From Thalassospira mesophila (GTDB lineage: Bacteria; Pseudomonadota; Alphaproteobacteria; Rhodospirillales; Thalassospiraceae), in assembly GCF_002115755.1 (NCBI RefSeq), contig NZ_JFKA01000001.1, positions 496,001 through 560,000 of the forward strand: 64,000 nucleotides of DNA, in the 5' to 3' direction. Under the pieces are notes generated by a model that was given only the letters and a program-made list of their open reading frames with translations, searched no databases and had not been told where the DNA came from. The position numbers and the translations under genes were made by a program. Positions 27,742 through 37,120 of this stretch are shown here, piece after piece. How positions within the stretch are numbered: position 1 is the stretch's first letter; every line of letters begins with the position of its first letter.

Positions 27742-27957
27742 TCAGGCCTGCCAGAAATGTTTGCCAGCTTCGATCCGCGCATCGTAAACGTCCCAGCCAA
27801 TATCGCGCAGCAAATGTGCGTCCATGTCGGCAAGGCGGTTGCGCAGGGTAAAGCGAGCGGCCCATTGGCGCGGCAGAGCAAGCAGACGATCAACTGTGTC
27901 GGTGTTGGCTGTGCGCGGGGCGGTGAATGCGGCGGTGTTCCTGGTGATCGCGACCAT
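27742..27957 (-). CDS. DUF1127 small protein
   Basis: 71 residues ending with the DUF1127 signature: RNRLADMDAHLLRDIGW, then a short helix finishing in GKHFWQA. Small DUF1127 proteins are common in alphaproteobacteria; some affect RNA turnover, phosphate or carbon metabolism, and many are poorly known. GAAGGA precedes the ATG at suitable spacing. It is divergent from a GcvA-type LysR gene 151 bp away, a frequent pairing in this group, so the regulator probably controls it. The 296-bp stretch between it and the methyltransferase gene contains only a weak 5-bp hairpin. Confidence 0.87.
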   Translation of the reverse strand: MVAITRNTAAFTAPRTANTDTVDRLLALPRQWAARFTLRNRLADMDAHLLRDIGWDVYDARIEAGKHFWQA

Positions 27958-28078
27958 AATTGTATTCCTTCAATTTGCTGGCGGCTCTCTCAAGGGATGC
28001 GGCCATGAATTTCGTTTCGTTAAACCCAGAGTTACGCTGTTTTTTACTTGCTCTCAAACCATATTTTAGCATCATACT

Positions 28079-28093
28079 ATGAGATAAACTCAT
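28079..28093. promoter_or_regulatory. candidate LysR-type binding site
   Basis: ATGAGATAAACTCAT has perfect 5-bp arms around 5 bp. It is 16-30 bp before the LysR start in the spacer shared with the DUF1127 gene, a typical place for an autoregulatory LysR site. Confidence 0.4.
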
Positions 28094-28108
28094 GCAAAAA
28101 GGCCTGCT

Positions 28109-29026
28109 ATGAAACGTCGCCCCTTGCCGTTGAATGCTTTGCGGGCCTTTGAGGTCGCAGGCCGTCTTGAAAGTTTTACCAAAGCGTCACAAGAACTTAA
28201 CGTTACCCAGGGGGCTGTCAGTCGTCAGGTTCAGCATCTGGAGGACGTGTTGGGACGGCGGCTTTTTGAGCGCCATCACAGGCGACTAAAACTCACGCGG
28301 CCGGGGCGTATTTTGCTTATGTCGTTGAGCGACGCGTTTGATGCGATAGAATCTGCGGTCGGGCGAATCGAGGATCGGCCCGATGATACGCAATTGCGCG
28401 TCATTGCCCCGTTGACCTTTGCCATGCGCTGGATCGTGCCGCGACTGGGCCGGTTTCAGTCGGAATACCCTGATTTGCAGGTGCAACTTGGCACCTTTAA
28501 TGACGATAGCCTGCCGGTTGATTTTTCCGAAACCGACATTGCCATTCGCTTTGCCGATACTCCGGGCGATCAGCTGGTCCATGAATTTTTAACCGGCGAA
28601 CGGTTGTTGCCGGTGTGCCATCCCAGTCTGGTCGCGCAATTGTCCTGCCCCGAAGATCTGGCAAAGGTGCCGTTGTTGCATTGTTCGGCCCAGCGCGAAG
28701 ACTGGCGCATCTGGCTTAACGGTACCGGTATAAAAGGGGTGGATCCCGACCGGGGCCCGGTTTTTGCCACCCTTGATATGGCCATGGAGGCGGCTGCCAG
28801 CGGTTTTGGCGTGGTTATTTCCGATCCCGCGATGATTGGCGAATATGTGGTCACCAACCGTTTGACCGTGCCGTTTGATTTGCCGGTCGATAGCCCCTAC
28901 GCCTATTCGCTGTGTTATCCTGAAGGGCGATTGGAGCGGCGCAAGGTGCGGTCTTTTCGCGATTGGTTGATGAGTGAAATCACCCTTGAAACCACAAAGC
29001 GCAAATCGGTTCAAAAACAGGTGTAA
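28109..29026 (+). CDS. LysR family regulator, GcvA type
   Basis: Transcription factor of 305 residues. The start RRPLPLNALRAFEVAGRL and the winged helix with SFTKASQELNVTQGAVSRQV (about 22-41) are the GcvA subgroup pattern, and the C-terminal part is the usual periplasmic-binding-like effector domain. It is divergent from the DUF1127 gene. No glycine-cleavage genes are present, so the GcvA resemblance names the subgroup only, not the target. Confidence 0.92.
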   Translation: MKRRPLPLNALRAFEVAGRLESFTKASQELNVTQGAVSRQVQHLEDVLGRRLFERHHRRLKLTRPGRILLMSLSDAFDAIESAVGRIEDRPDDTQLRVIAPLTFAMRWIVPRLGRFQSEYPDLQVQLGTFNDDSLPVDFSETDIAIRFADTPGDQLVHEFLTGERLLPVCHPSLVAQLSCPEDLAKVPLLHCSAQREDWRIWLNGTGIKGVDPDRGPVFATLDMAMEAAASGFGVVISDPAMIGEYVVTNRLTVPFDLPVDSPYAYSLCYPEGRLERRKVRSFRDWLMSEITLETTKRKSVQKQV

Positions 29027-29179
29027 TGCTTTATGATGCCTTGAAATTGAACCACTTTGTTCCCCATTATGAATATGCAGACAAAGGGCGTATCAGCCTT
29101 GCATCACCAACCGCGATCATTGGAAAAGACGGCTATTTTGATGAATATGAGTACAGGTGGGGTGGTTCGGTTGGGTCGT

Positions 29180-31078
29180 ATGCGGCGTAAAACGCGTATG
29201 ATCGGGGCATGGGTCGCAGGCTGCATGGCGCTGGCATGGCCGATGATCAGTCAGGCCGAGGAAGCCAAACCCAACATTACGCCTGCCCCGACCGTCGCGG
29301 TCAGCGAGGAACCCCTTGCCAGTCTGGCGCGGCCCGAATACGCGATATCGCTATATGGCGATTTAAAATACGGGCCGGAATTTACCCATTTTGACTATGT
29401 TAACCCCGATGCGCCCAAGGGCGGCACCTTGCTTGACAGCTCTACCGGGTCGTTTGATACGTTAAATCCCTTTATTTTAAAGGGGGACGCGGCGATTGGC
29501 TTGGGCCTGATGTATGACACGCTGCTGGTTCAAAGTATGGACGAGCCCTTTTCCGAATACGGGCTGGTCGCGCAAAAGGTTGAAGTGCCGCAAGACCGGT
29601 CCTATGCGACGTTTTTTATCAATCCTGCCGCCCGTTTTTCAGACGATACCCGGATCACGGCTGATGACGTTATTTTCTCGTTCAACACACTGATTGAAAA
29701 AGGAAACCCAACCTATCGGCAATATTATGCCTCGGTCGATCATTTGGAAAAACTCGATGATTTGACGGTCAAGTTTGTGTTCAAGCCCGGTGATAATCTG
29801 GAATTGCCGCTGATTTTGGGCGATATTCCGGTTCTGCCGGCGCATTATTGGAAAGATAAGGATTTTTCCAAAACCACCTTTGATATCCCGGTCGGCAGCG
29901 GACCTTATATGATCAAGGATTTTGAACCGGGCCGCCATATTACCTATGTACGGAACAAAAATTATTGGGCGAAAGACGTGCCGTCGGTAAAGGGCATGTA
30001 TAATTTTGATACCATTCGTTATGACTATTACCGCGACCTTGATGTGGAACGACAGGCGTTTTTTGCCGGTGAATATTATTATCGCGGCGAATTTTCATCG
30101 CGTGAATGGGCCACCGGATATGACAAACCCCCGGTGCGCAACGGCAACATCAAAAAGGATCTGATCCCCAATCATCAGCCGCGCGGCATGCAGGGCTTTA
30201 TCATGAATGCGCGCCGCCCGCTTTTTGCCGATCATCGGGTGCGCCGGGCCTTGCAATATGCAATGGATTTTCAGTGGCTGAACCGGGCGATGTTTTATGG
30301 CGCCTATCAGCGTACCGACAGTTATTTTGTCAATTCCGAACTGGCCGCAACCGGCCTGCCCCATGGCGAGGAACTCGACATCCTCAACAAGTTTCGCGAC
30401 AAGCTGCCGCCCGACCTGTTTACCAAACCCTATAGCCTGCCCGATTACGATCAGGAAAATGGTCGCCGCAAGGCGCTGCGCGAAGCCATGACATTGTTAA
30501 ACGATGCCGGATGGGAATTGCGCGATCAGAAACTGGTCAACAAAAAAACCGGCGAACCGTTTCGCTTTAGCCTGATGTTGCGCCAGCCCGGGTTCGAGAA
30601 AATCGCCCTGATGATGCAAACCCGCCTGCGCCAGTTGGGCATTGAAATGGATTTTCGCCTGATCGATAGCGGCCAGTGGATCAACCGGTTGCAATCATAT
30701 GATTTTGATATGACCAGCTTCTGGTGGCAGCAAAGCCTGTCGCCCGGCAATGAACAGCGGTTTTACTGGTCCTCGGCTGCGGCCGACCAGCCCGGCAGTC
30801 GCAATTTTGCCGGGATCAAGGACCCGGTGGTCGATCAGATCATTGATCTGGTGATCTCGGCCAGCAACCGTGACAGCCTGGTGCAGCGGACGCGTGCGCT
30901 GGACCGTGTTTTGTTGTGGGGCGATTATACCATTCCGCAATGGTATCAACCCGCTGACCGGCTTGCTTATTGGAACATTTTTGGTCGTCCATCGGTGGTG
31001 CCCACCAAAGGCAATTCAATGATGACATGGTGGATCGATCCGGATAAATCGAAAAAACTGGGCAAGGGGGGGTATTAA
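29180..31078 (+). CDS. yejA: Oligopeptide ABC transporter substrate-binding protein (YejA)
   Basis: Periplasmic family-5 solute-binding protein, first gene of yejABEF, which imports oligopeptides and, in E. coli, the antibiotic microcin C. The best start gives a signal peptide MRRKTRMIGAWVAGCM, then a hydrophobic core and cleavage near SQA. The reading frame extends upstream to 29057 with several possible starts and no good ribosome site, so the 5' end is uncertain. The mature part has YGDLKYGPEFTHFDYVNP and the DAPKGG motif of YejA. Stop and yejB start are 3 bp apart. No microcin genes are present, so general peptide uptake is the likely role. Confidence 0.93.
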   Translation: MRRKTRMIGAWVAGCMALAWPMISQAEEAKPNITPAPTVAVSEEPLASLARPEYAISLYGDLKYGPEFTHFDYVNPDAPKGGTLLDSSTGSFDTLNPFILKGDAAIGLGLMYDTLLVQSMDEPFSEYGLVAQKVEVPQDRSYATFFINPAARFSDDTRITADDVIFSFNTLIEKGNPTYRQYYASVDHLEKLDDLTVKFVFKPGDNLELPLILGDIPVLPAHYWKDKDFSKTTFDIPVGSGPYMIKDFEPGRHITYVRNKNYWAKDVPSVKGMYNFDTIRYDYYRDLDVERQAFFAGEYYYRGEFSSREWATGYDKPPVRNGNIKKDLIPNHQPRGMQGFIMNARRPLFADHRVRRALQYAMDFQWLNRAMFYGAYQRTDSYFVNSELAATGLPHGEELDILNKFRDKLPPDLFTKPYSLPDYDQENGRRKALREAMTLLNDAGWELRDQKLVNKKTGEPFRFSLMLRQPGFEKIALMMQTRLRQLGIEMDFRLIDSGQWINRLQSYDFDMTSFWWQQSLSPGNEQRFYWSSAAADQPGSRNFAGIKDPVVDQIIDLVISASNRDSLVQRTRALDRVLLWGDYTIPQWYQPADRLAYWNIFGRPSVVPTKGNSMMTWWIDPDKSKKLGKGGY

Positions 31079-31081
31079 GCC

Positions 31082-32185
31082 ATGCTGAATTATATTCTGC
31101 GGCGTATTTTGCTGATCCCGGTAACCCTGTTTGGCATCATGGTTTTAAACTTTGCCATTGTGCAGTTTGCCCCCGGCGGCCCGGTAGAACAGATGGTCGC
31201 CCAGCTTCAGGGTGCCGATGTTTCGACCACGGCCCGCATTTCCAACACCGGTGCCGATAGCGGCGGTGGTGCCAAGGCAGGCAACAATTTCTCTACCGAT
31301 TCCAGCTATCGTGGCGCGCAGGGGTTAGACCCCGAAGTGATCGCCCAGCTTGAAAAGCAATTCGGGTTTGATAAACCGGCCTATGAACGGTTCTGGATGA
31401 TGATGAAAAATTATCTGACCTTCGATTTTGGCCAAAGCTATTTTCAGGACCGCGATGTCGTCGATATCGTGATCGACAAATTGCCGGTGTCGATCTCGCT
31501 GGGTCTATGGTCCACGCTGATTATTTATCTGATTTCGGTGCCACTGGGGGTGGCCAAGGCCGTGCGCGATGGCAGCAACTTTGATGTCTGGACATCGGTT
31601 GCGATTATTACCGGTTATGCGATACCGGGTTTTTTGTTTGCCGTGCTGCTGATTGTGTTGTTCGCGGGCGGGACTTATTTCGATATTTTTCCGCTACGCG
31701 GTCTGACCTCGCCGGGGTGGAGCGAGATGTCGCTTTTGGGGAAAGTTGGCGATTATTTCTGGCATTTAACCCTGCCGATTATCGCGCTGACCATTGGCGG
31801 TTTCACCACGCTGACCATGCTGACCAAAAATTCGTTTCTGGATGAAATTAACAAACAATATGTGGTGACGGCAAAGGCCAAGGGCCTAAGCGAAAAACAG
31901 GTGTTGTACGGGCATGTGTTTCGCAATGCCATGCTGCTGGTAATTGCCGGTTTCCCCAGTGCATTGATCGGCTTGCTGTTTACCGGCTCGGTCCTGATCG
32001 AGGTGATTTTCTCGCTCGACGGGGTCGGGCTTTTGGGGTTTGAATCGGTCATGCGGCGCGATTACCCGGTGATGTTTGCCACCCTTTATATGTTCACACT
32101 GGCCGGGCTGGTTTTAAACCTGATCAGCGATCTGACCTATCATTTCGTCGATCCGCGCATCGACTTTGACGCGCGGAAGGATTGA
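31082..32185 (+). CDS. yejB: Oligopeptide ABC transporter permease (YejB)
   Basis: Inner-membrane permease of the DppB/OppB type, 367 residues. The N-terminal helix (about 9-30) is followed by a periplasmic region with the typical APGGPVEQ motif. About five more helices follow, and the EAA loop KAKGLSEKQVLYGHVFRNA lies at about 260-280; this loop docks on YejF. It starts 3 bp after yejA and ends 4 bp before yejE, so the operon is tight. Confidence 0.95.
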   Translation: MLNYILRRILLIPVTLFGIMVLNFAIVQFAPGGPVEQMVAQLQGADVSTTARISNTGADSGGGAKAGNNFSTDSSYRGAQGLDPEVIAQLEKQFGFDKPAYERFWMMMKNYLTFDFGQSYFQDRDVVDIVIDKLPVSISLGLWSTLIIYLISVPLGVAKAVRDGSNFDVWTSVAIITGYAIPGFLFAVLLIVLFAGGTYFDIFPLRGLTSPGWSEMSLLGKVGDYFWHLTLPIIALTIGGFTTLTMLTKNSFLDEINKQYVVTAKAKGLSEKQVLYGHVFRNAMLLVIAGFPSALIGLLFTGSVLIEVIFSLDGVGLLGFESVMRRDYPVMFATLYMFTLAGLVLNLISDLTYHFVDPRIDFDARKD

Positions 32186-32189
32186 TAAC

Positions 32190-33224
32190 ATGGCAAATTC
32201 ATTGCATCTTTCCCCGCTTAATCAACGCCGCATCGAAAGTTTTCGCGCCAACCGCCGTGGGTATTGGTCGCTGATGATTTTTGCGGTGCTGTTTTTGGTC
32301 TGTCTGGTGGCCGAAGGCATTGCCAACGACCGGCCCATGGTCGTGAAATATGATGGCAACTGGTATTTCCCCATCGTCAAGGATTACCCCGAAACCACTT
32401 TTGGCGGCGATTTTGATGTCGCGACCGATTTTTATGATCCGTATTTGTTAGGTAAAATCCAGAATAACGGCTTTGCCGTCTGGCCGATCATTCCGTTTTC
32501 GTACGACACTATCGATTTTAACATGCGCGCCCCCTTGCCCGCGGCCCCGTCGGCCCGGCACTGGCTGGGCACCGATGACCTGGGCCGCGATGTGCTGGCC
32601 CGGCTGATTTACGGCTTTCGTATTTCGGTGCTGTTTGGCATAGCGTTGACCCTGATCAGCTCGGTGATTGGTATCGGGGCGGGGGCGGTGCAGGGCTATT
32701 TTGGTGGCTGGGTTGATCTGACGTTTCAGCGGGTGATTGAAATCTGGGGCGGGTTGCCGCAGCTTTTTATCCTGATCATTCTGGCCAGCCTGTTTGCACC
32801 GGGTTTTTGGACATTGCTGTTCATTATGGTGCTGTTTAGCTGGATGAGCCTGACCGGCCTTGTCCGTGCCGAATTTTTGCGTGCCCGTAATTTTGAATAT
32901 GTTCGAGCCGCCAAGGCGCTGGGTGTTGGCGATTTTCGCATTATGGCGCGCCATGTGTTGCCCAATGCGATGGTCGCCACCATTACGTTTTTGCCCTTTG
33001 TGTTAAACGGTTCCATCGTCGCCCTGACGTCGCTTGATTTTCTTGGGCTGGGCATGCCGCCCGGTTCACCGTCGCTGGGTGAATTGCTGTCGCAGGGGAA
33101 AAATAACCTTCAGGCACCGTGGCTGGGGATTACCGCCTTTTTCGCCATCGCCATCATGCTGAGCTTGCTGATTTTTATTGGCGAAGCCGTGCGCGATGCC
33201 TTTGATCCGCGCAAGACGTTCTAG
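32190..33224 (+). CDS. yejE: Oligopeptide ABC transporter permease (YejE)
   Basis: Second permease (DppC/OppC type), 344 residues. A first helix (about 24-43) is followed by the long periplasmic insertion with FGGDFDVATDFYDPY and the WLGTDDLGRDVLARLIYG motif, then five helices and an EAA loop (AAKALGVGDFRIMARHVLPN). The ATG at 32190 lies 4 bp after the yejB stop; an upstream in-frame start would overlap yejB and is less likely. It pairs with YejB and YejF. Confidence 0.95.
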   Translation: MANSLHLSPLNQRRIESFRANRRGYWSLMIFAVLFLVCLVAEGIANDRPMVVKYDGNWYFPIVKDYPETTFGGDFDVATDFYDPYLLGKIQNNGFAVWPIIPFSYDTIDFNMRAPLPAAPSARHWLGTDDLGRDVLARLIYGFRISVLFGIALTLISSVIGIGAGAVQGYFGGWVDLTFQRVIEIWGGLPQLFILIILASLFAPGFWTLLFIMVLFSWMSLTGLVRAEFLRARNFEYVRAAKALGVGDFRIMARHVLPNAMVATITFLPFVLNGSIVALTSLDFLGLGMPPGSPSLGELLSQGKNNLQAPWLGITAFFAIAIMLSLLIFIGEAVRDAFDPRKTF

Positions 33225-33233
33225 GAAAATGTG

Positions 33234-34868
33234 ATGTCAGAACAGGGCAACGACGAATATCTTTTGGATGTCAGCAATCTTGCTGTGCGCTTTGGCAATG
33301 TCGATGCGGTGCGCGGCGTGTCGTTTCGCATGCAGCGCGGCGAAACGCTGGCGCTGGTGGGCGAAAGCGGGTCGGGCAAATCGGTGACGGCAATGTCGAT
33401 TTTGCAATTGCTGCCTTATCCGCGTGCCGCGCATCCGTCCGGGTCGATCCTGTTTGACGGACAGGAAATGGTTGGTGCGCCCGAACGCACCTTGCGCCAA
33501 ATTCGCGGCAATCGCATTGCGATGATTTTTCAGGAACCGATGACCTCGCTTAACCCGCTGCATAATGTGGAAAAGCAGGTCGGCGAGGTTTTACTGCTTC
33601 ATAAAGGCCTGCGCGGGGCCAAGGCGCGCGAACGGGTGATCGAACTTCTGGAGCTTGTCGGCATTCCCGACCCCAAGTCACGTTTGCGTTCATTGCCGCA
33701 CGAACTTTCAGGCGGGCAACGCCAACGTGTGATGATCGCGATGGCCCTTGCCAATGACCCGGAACTGTTAATTGCCGACGAACCGACAACTGCGCTCGAT
33801 GTGACCATTCAGGCGCAGATATTGCAGTTATTGCGCGATTTGCAAAACCGGCTGGGCATGGCGTTGCTGCTGATTACCCATGACTTGCAAATCGTTAAAA
33901 AAATGGCCGATCAGGTTTGTGTGATGAAAGACGGCGAAATTGTTGAATTTGGTGACAATGTCCGCCTGTTCGAACAACCCCGCCATCCTTATACCAAACG
34001 CTTGCTAGATGCTGTGCCATCGGGGCAGGCGCGGCCGTTGCCCGATGATGCCTGCCAGCTTTTGCAAACCGGCGAAATTCATGTCCGTTTTCCGATTGGT
34101 AAAAAAGGTATACTGGGCCGCCCGGAATATTATCTCGATGCGGTAGATGGTGTTTCGATTGCAGTGCGGCAGGGCGAAACGCTGGGCATTGTCGGCGAAA
34201 GTGGTTCGGGCAAGACGACACTGGCGCTGGCAATTTTGCGGCTGTTGCAGTCAACCGGTGCGATCACTTTTGACGGGGTCGATGTGCGTGCGCGTGATGG
34301 CGCACAAATGCGCGCCCTGCGCCGCGACATGCAGGTGGTGTTTCAGGACCCGTTCGGCTCGCTTAGCCCGCGGATGTCGGTGGCGCAGATTGTTGGCGAA
34401 GGGCTTGAAATTCATCAGCCCGAACTGAGCCGGGCCGAGCGCGAAGAACGCATCGCCGAGGCCCTGGTCGAGGTCGATTTACCCGAAAGTGCCCTGCATC
34501 GGTATCCGCACGAATTTTCCGGCGGGCAACGCCAGCGTATCTCGATTGCGCGCGCTCTGGTGCTAAAACCGCGTTTCATGGTCCTTGACGAACCGACATC
34601 GGCACTCGATATGTCCGTACAGGCGCAGATCGTGGAATTGCTGCGTGATTTGCAGGCGCGTCATAACATGGCGTATCTGTTTATCAGTCACGATTTGAAA
34701 GTGGTTCGTGCCCTGTCGCACCGTGTGATGGTGATGAAGGGCGGAAAAATGGTCGAAAGCGGCAGCGCTGACGAGATTTTTGACCACCCGCAGCACGCCT
34801 ATACCAAAGAGCTTCTGGCGGCGGCACTTGACATGAATGCTCCCCGTGGGCCTGTTGATGCGCTATAG
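33234..34868 (+). CDS. yejF: Oligopeptide ABC transporter, fused double ATPase (YejF)
   Basis: Both ATPase halves of the Yej importer in one 544-residue chain. Walker A motifs GESGSGKS (43-50) and GESGSGKT (about 321-328), signatures LSGGQRQR (about 158) and FSGGQRQR (about 427), and two DEPT Walker B sites are all intact. The ATG has AGGA upstream and starts 9 bp after the yejE stop. A GTG directly before it in frame is an alternative start. It ends the yej operon, although a FliL-like gene follows 40 bp later on the same strand. Confidence 0.95.
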   Translation: MSEQGNDEYLLDVSNLAVRFGNVDAVRGVSFRMQRGETLALVGESGSGKSVTAMSILQLLPYPRAAHPSGSILFDGQEMVGAPERTLRQIRGNRIAMIFQEPMTSLNPLHNVEKQVGEVLLLHKGLRGAKARERVIELLELVGIPDPKSRLRSLPHELSGGQRQRVMIAMALANDPELLIADEPTTALDVTIQAQILQLLRDLQNRLGMALLLITHDLQIVKKMADQVCVMKDGEIVEFGDNVRLFEQPRHPYTKRLLDAVPSGQARPLPDDACQLLQTGEIHVRFPIGKKGILGRPEYYLDAVDGVSIAVRQGETLGIVGESGSGKTTLALAILRLLQSTGAITFDGVDVRARDGAQMRALRRDMQVVFQDPFGSLSPRMSVAQIVGEGLEIHQPELSRAEREERIAEALVEVDLPESALHRYPHEFSGGQRQRISIARALVLKPRFMVLDEPTSALDMSVQAQIVELLRDLQARHNMAYLFISHDLKVVRALSHRVMVMKGGKMVESGSADEIFDHPQHAYTKELLAAALDMNAPRGPVDAL

Positions 34869-34908
34869 CGTAAAAAGAAGCGTATAAAAGGATAGTAGGT
34901 TGGAAATA

Positions 34909-35574
34909 ATGGGTAAACCCCGGAAGACAGCACAGGCAAAACCTGTGTCGCTGGCGGCCCGTATATGTGTGTTTTTTGGCATTGCTGTTTTTGCCCTGAT
35001 GGCATTTTCTGTTTCAGGTGCGTTTGCATCATCGGGCGAAGGCAAGGAAGCCGGGGCTGAAGGGCAATCAGCCGGTGTGGCATTGCCTGGCAATGTGTTT
35101 GAACTTGAAAAAGTCGTCACCACAATCGTGCTGCCACGGCAGGGCATGATCCGTCAGTTCGCAGCGGGAATTTGGCTGGAGCTTTCATCGGTCGAGCATC
35201 GTGCGCTTGTGACGCGGATACAGCCAAAACTGTTGAATGCCTTTATGACCGATATTCAGCGTTATTTTTACCGCGATACCAAATACCGCGCGGAAAAAGT
35301 GGCAAAGGGCAAACGCGGCTACCATTATCAGGCTCCGGCATTGCTGTTGCCGCCCAAACCGAAACTTGACGAAGACGGCAAGGAAATTCACGAAGAACCC
35401 GCCGAAAATGATGCGCCAAAGGCACATTTTTCGCCCTTTAAACCGACGACGGACCCGATCATTGTTGGCTTGCAGCGGCGTTTTCTGGCGACCTGTAACA
35501 AGGTGCTGGGCCCCGATGTTGTGACATCGGTGCAGGTGCGTGGCCTGTTCGATCAATGGCCAAACGAACGTTAG
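34909..35574 (+). CDS. Orphan FliL-like secreted or membrane-anchored protein
   Basis: 221 residues with a basic N-terminus and a hydrophobic segment at about 17-38, ending near GAFASS, either a cleaved signal or an anchor. The soluble part looks like FliL. A strand-rich start (VVTTIVLPRQGMIRQFAAGI) is followed by the helix RIQPKLLNAFMTDIQRYF, and the last part has LQRRFLATCNKVLGPDVVTS and a final strand, as in FliL's basal-body domain. A hydrophilic Lys/Glu/Pro insert of about 60 residues sits between. No flagellar genes are near; it is 40 bp after yejF. The similarity is by eye and needs a profile search. ATG preferred over an in-frame TTG at 34900. Confidence 0.6.
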   Translation: MGKPRKTAQAKPVSLAARICVFFGIAVFALMAFSVSGAFASSGEGKEAGAEGQSAGVALPGNVFELEKVVTTIVLPRQGMIRQFAAGIWLELSSVEHRALVTRIQPKLLNAFMTDIQRYFYRDTKYRAEKVAKGKRGYHYQAPALLLPPKPKLDEDGKEIHEEPAENDAPKAHFSPFKPTTDPIIVGLQRRFLATCNKVLGPDVVTSVQVRGLFDQWPNER

Positions 35575-35670
35575 GGTTTTCGGCGCGGGTTGTGGTGGCA
35601 AGGATAAGACATTTTGCCGCTAGTCGACGATGTGATATCGGACCATAGCCTGCTTGCGGGCGGATACGAA

Positions 35671-35703
35671 GGCAGTCCGTTGAGCGGGCTGTCTTTTTGT
35701 TTT
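35671..35703 (+). terminator. intrinsic terminator after the FliL-like gene
   Basis: A 9-bp stem with two G-U pairs (GGCAGTCCG with CGGGCTGTC), a 5-nt loop and a TTTTTGTTTT tract. It closes the yej transcription unit, supporting co-transcription of the FliL-like gene with yejABEF. Confidence 0.75.
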
Positions 35704-35807
35704 CAGCGCTCATTGGCGCAGGCATGGTTGCTCTGCCCTGAATGCACTTGTTGTGGCGAAAGGGTGTGGTACATCCCGATCATTATTGCTGTCGTTCGGG
35801 GTGTTAG

Positions 35808-36476
35808 ATGTCGTTGCATATATGGATCAGTTTTTGTGCGCTGGTGGCTTTGATGGTGTCAACGCCGGGGCCAAGTGTGCTGATCGGCATGTCGCATTCC
35901 ATGCGTTACGGGCCGGTGCCCACCTTGCTAACCGCGTTGGGCGATGTTACCGCCAATATGATCCAGATGATAATTGCCGCCGTGGGCCTTGGGGCTATTC
36001 TGGCAACATCGGCAACTGCGTTTCAGGCGGTTAAATGGGTGGGTGTTGCGTTTTTGCTTGCGATGGGGCTGGTTGCATTTTTTCGCAAGCCCGCAGCAGG
36101 TAATCCTAAAAACGATATCGAAACAAATAAAGTTGCCGGTCGTGAACCTGCGCGCCCGTTTAAAATGTTCAGCCAGGGCTTTTTGGTCGCCGCAGGTAAC
36201 CCCAAGGCAATTGCCTTTTTCGGGGCGCTGTTTCCCCAGTTTATTGATGCGACCCACCCCCTGATGCCGCAGCTTGTGGTGTTGGGTGTAACCTTTGTGA
36301 TTTTTGATTACACTGCCGTAATGGTCTATGCTGCGGCGGCGTCGCGCATCACCCCGTGGGTCACCCGCCATGGCGGCAACCGCGCCATTGGCCGTTTTAG
36401 TGGCGGCGTGTTGATCATTGCCGCAATGTTGCTGTCGCTGATCGATGCGCCGGGCAGCTTTGCCGGTGAAAAATAA
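35808..36476 (+). CDS. LysE/RhtB family exporter
   Basis: Inner-membrane amino-acid or metabolite exporter, 222 residues. The family opening TPGPSVLIGMSHSMRYG (about 19-35) and five to six hydrophobic segments are visible, with the NPKAIAFFGALFPQF motif (about 130-144) in the middle. The central loop is basic. Length is typical. The substrate cannot be assigned. It is a single gene about 105 bp after a terminator; there is no adjacent LysR gene as seen for classic LysE-LysG pairs. The ATG has a GGGGTG-like site upstream. Confidence 0.92.
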   Translation: MSLHIWISFCALVALMVSTPGPSVLIGMSHSMRYGPVPTLLTALGDVTANMIQMIIAAVGLGAILATSATAFQAVKWVGVAFLLAMGLVAFFRKPAAGNPKNDIETNKVAGREPARPFKMFSQGFLVAAGNPKAIAFFGALFPQFIDATHPLMPQLVVLGVTFVIFDYTAVMVYAAAASRITPWVTRHGGNRAIGRFSGGVLIIAAMLLSLIDAPGSFAGEK

Positions 36477-37120
36477 CCAATCCTTTTTGGCTAATGCAGC
36501 GCCGCAAGGATGATGTTTTGCCAAATATGCTGTCTGGTTCCCCCTAAGGCATTTTCGCCCGGGGGCACCTTTCATGTTTTGGCATTTGCATGATGACATC
36601 GGGGCTTTCATTTCCCCGGAATCAGACCTGGCGGGGCGCAGGCCGTGTGATGTGACGGCGAATTCTATCCGCTTGCATTCTGATGAGCGACAGCAAGGGT
36701 TAAATTCGGCCTTGTGGGTGCAAGACTGGTCGTGCGGGCCTTTTCCGCATATGCACGTCATGCAGCGTCACCCACCCGAAAACTGGCGTGAAGCCCGTGT
36801 TTCCACTGTATTGCGCGGCGAGGGGGGCGGCAGGGCCAATGTGGATGGCGTATATTTGTTTTCGTGGCACGGCCAAGCGGCATTGCATACCAACCAGTCG
36901 GTATGCAATGCGTGTCGGTATGCACATCATACCGTTTGGTCGGTAGCAGAGATGCGGCAGGGAAAAGGCGGGGATCAGATTGGTGAATTTGTGCTGCAAT
37001 CGCAATCAATGCCATGGGCGCAGCGGTATCTGGTGTCTTTTATCCCCGGTGGTCTGCCATTTTATGACATGTCAGCGGATGTGAAAAAGCGAGAAACAAG
37101 CGCTTCGGGCCGGCCGCAAA
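36477..37120. other. gene-poor stretch with doubtful open frame and strong hairpin
   Basis: The only long frame (36574-37188, plus strand, 204 codons) lacks a ribosome site, uses rare AGG codons, shows no family feature, and ends inside the MarR gene on the other strand. I do not call it a gene. The stretch contains the perfect hairpin listed separately and a related GGTATG copy just after it. A non-coding RNA or regulatory region is possible. Confidence 0.4.
36880..36911. repeat. perfect 12-bp inverted repeat (hairpin)
   Basis: GCATTGCATACC and its exact complement are separated by 8 nt. A partial third copy, CGGTATGCACATCATACCG, follows at 36916-36934 and is itself a 6-bp inverted repeat. 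No T run follows, so it is not an ordinary terminator. Confidence 0.6.

Noticed and set aside
35928-36761. 277-codon minus-strand frame opposite the LysE exporter
   Set aside because: Composition is Cys/His/Lys-rich and unlike real proteins; the exporter on the plus strand is clear.
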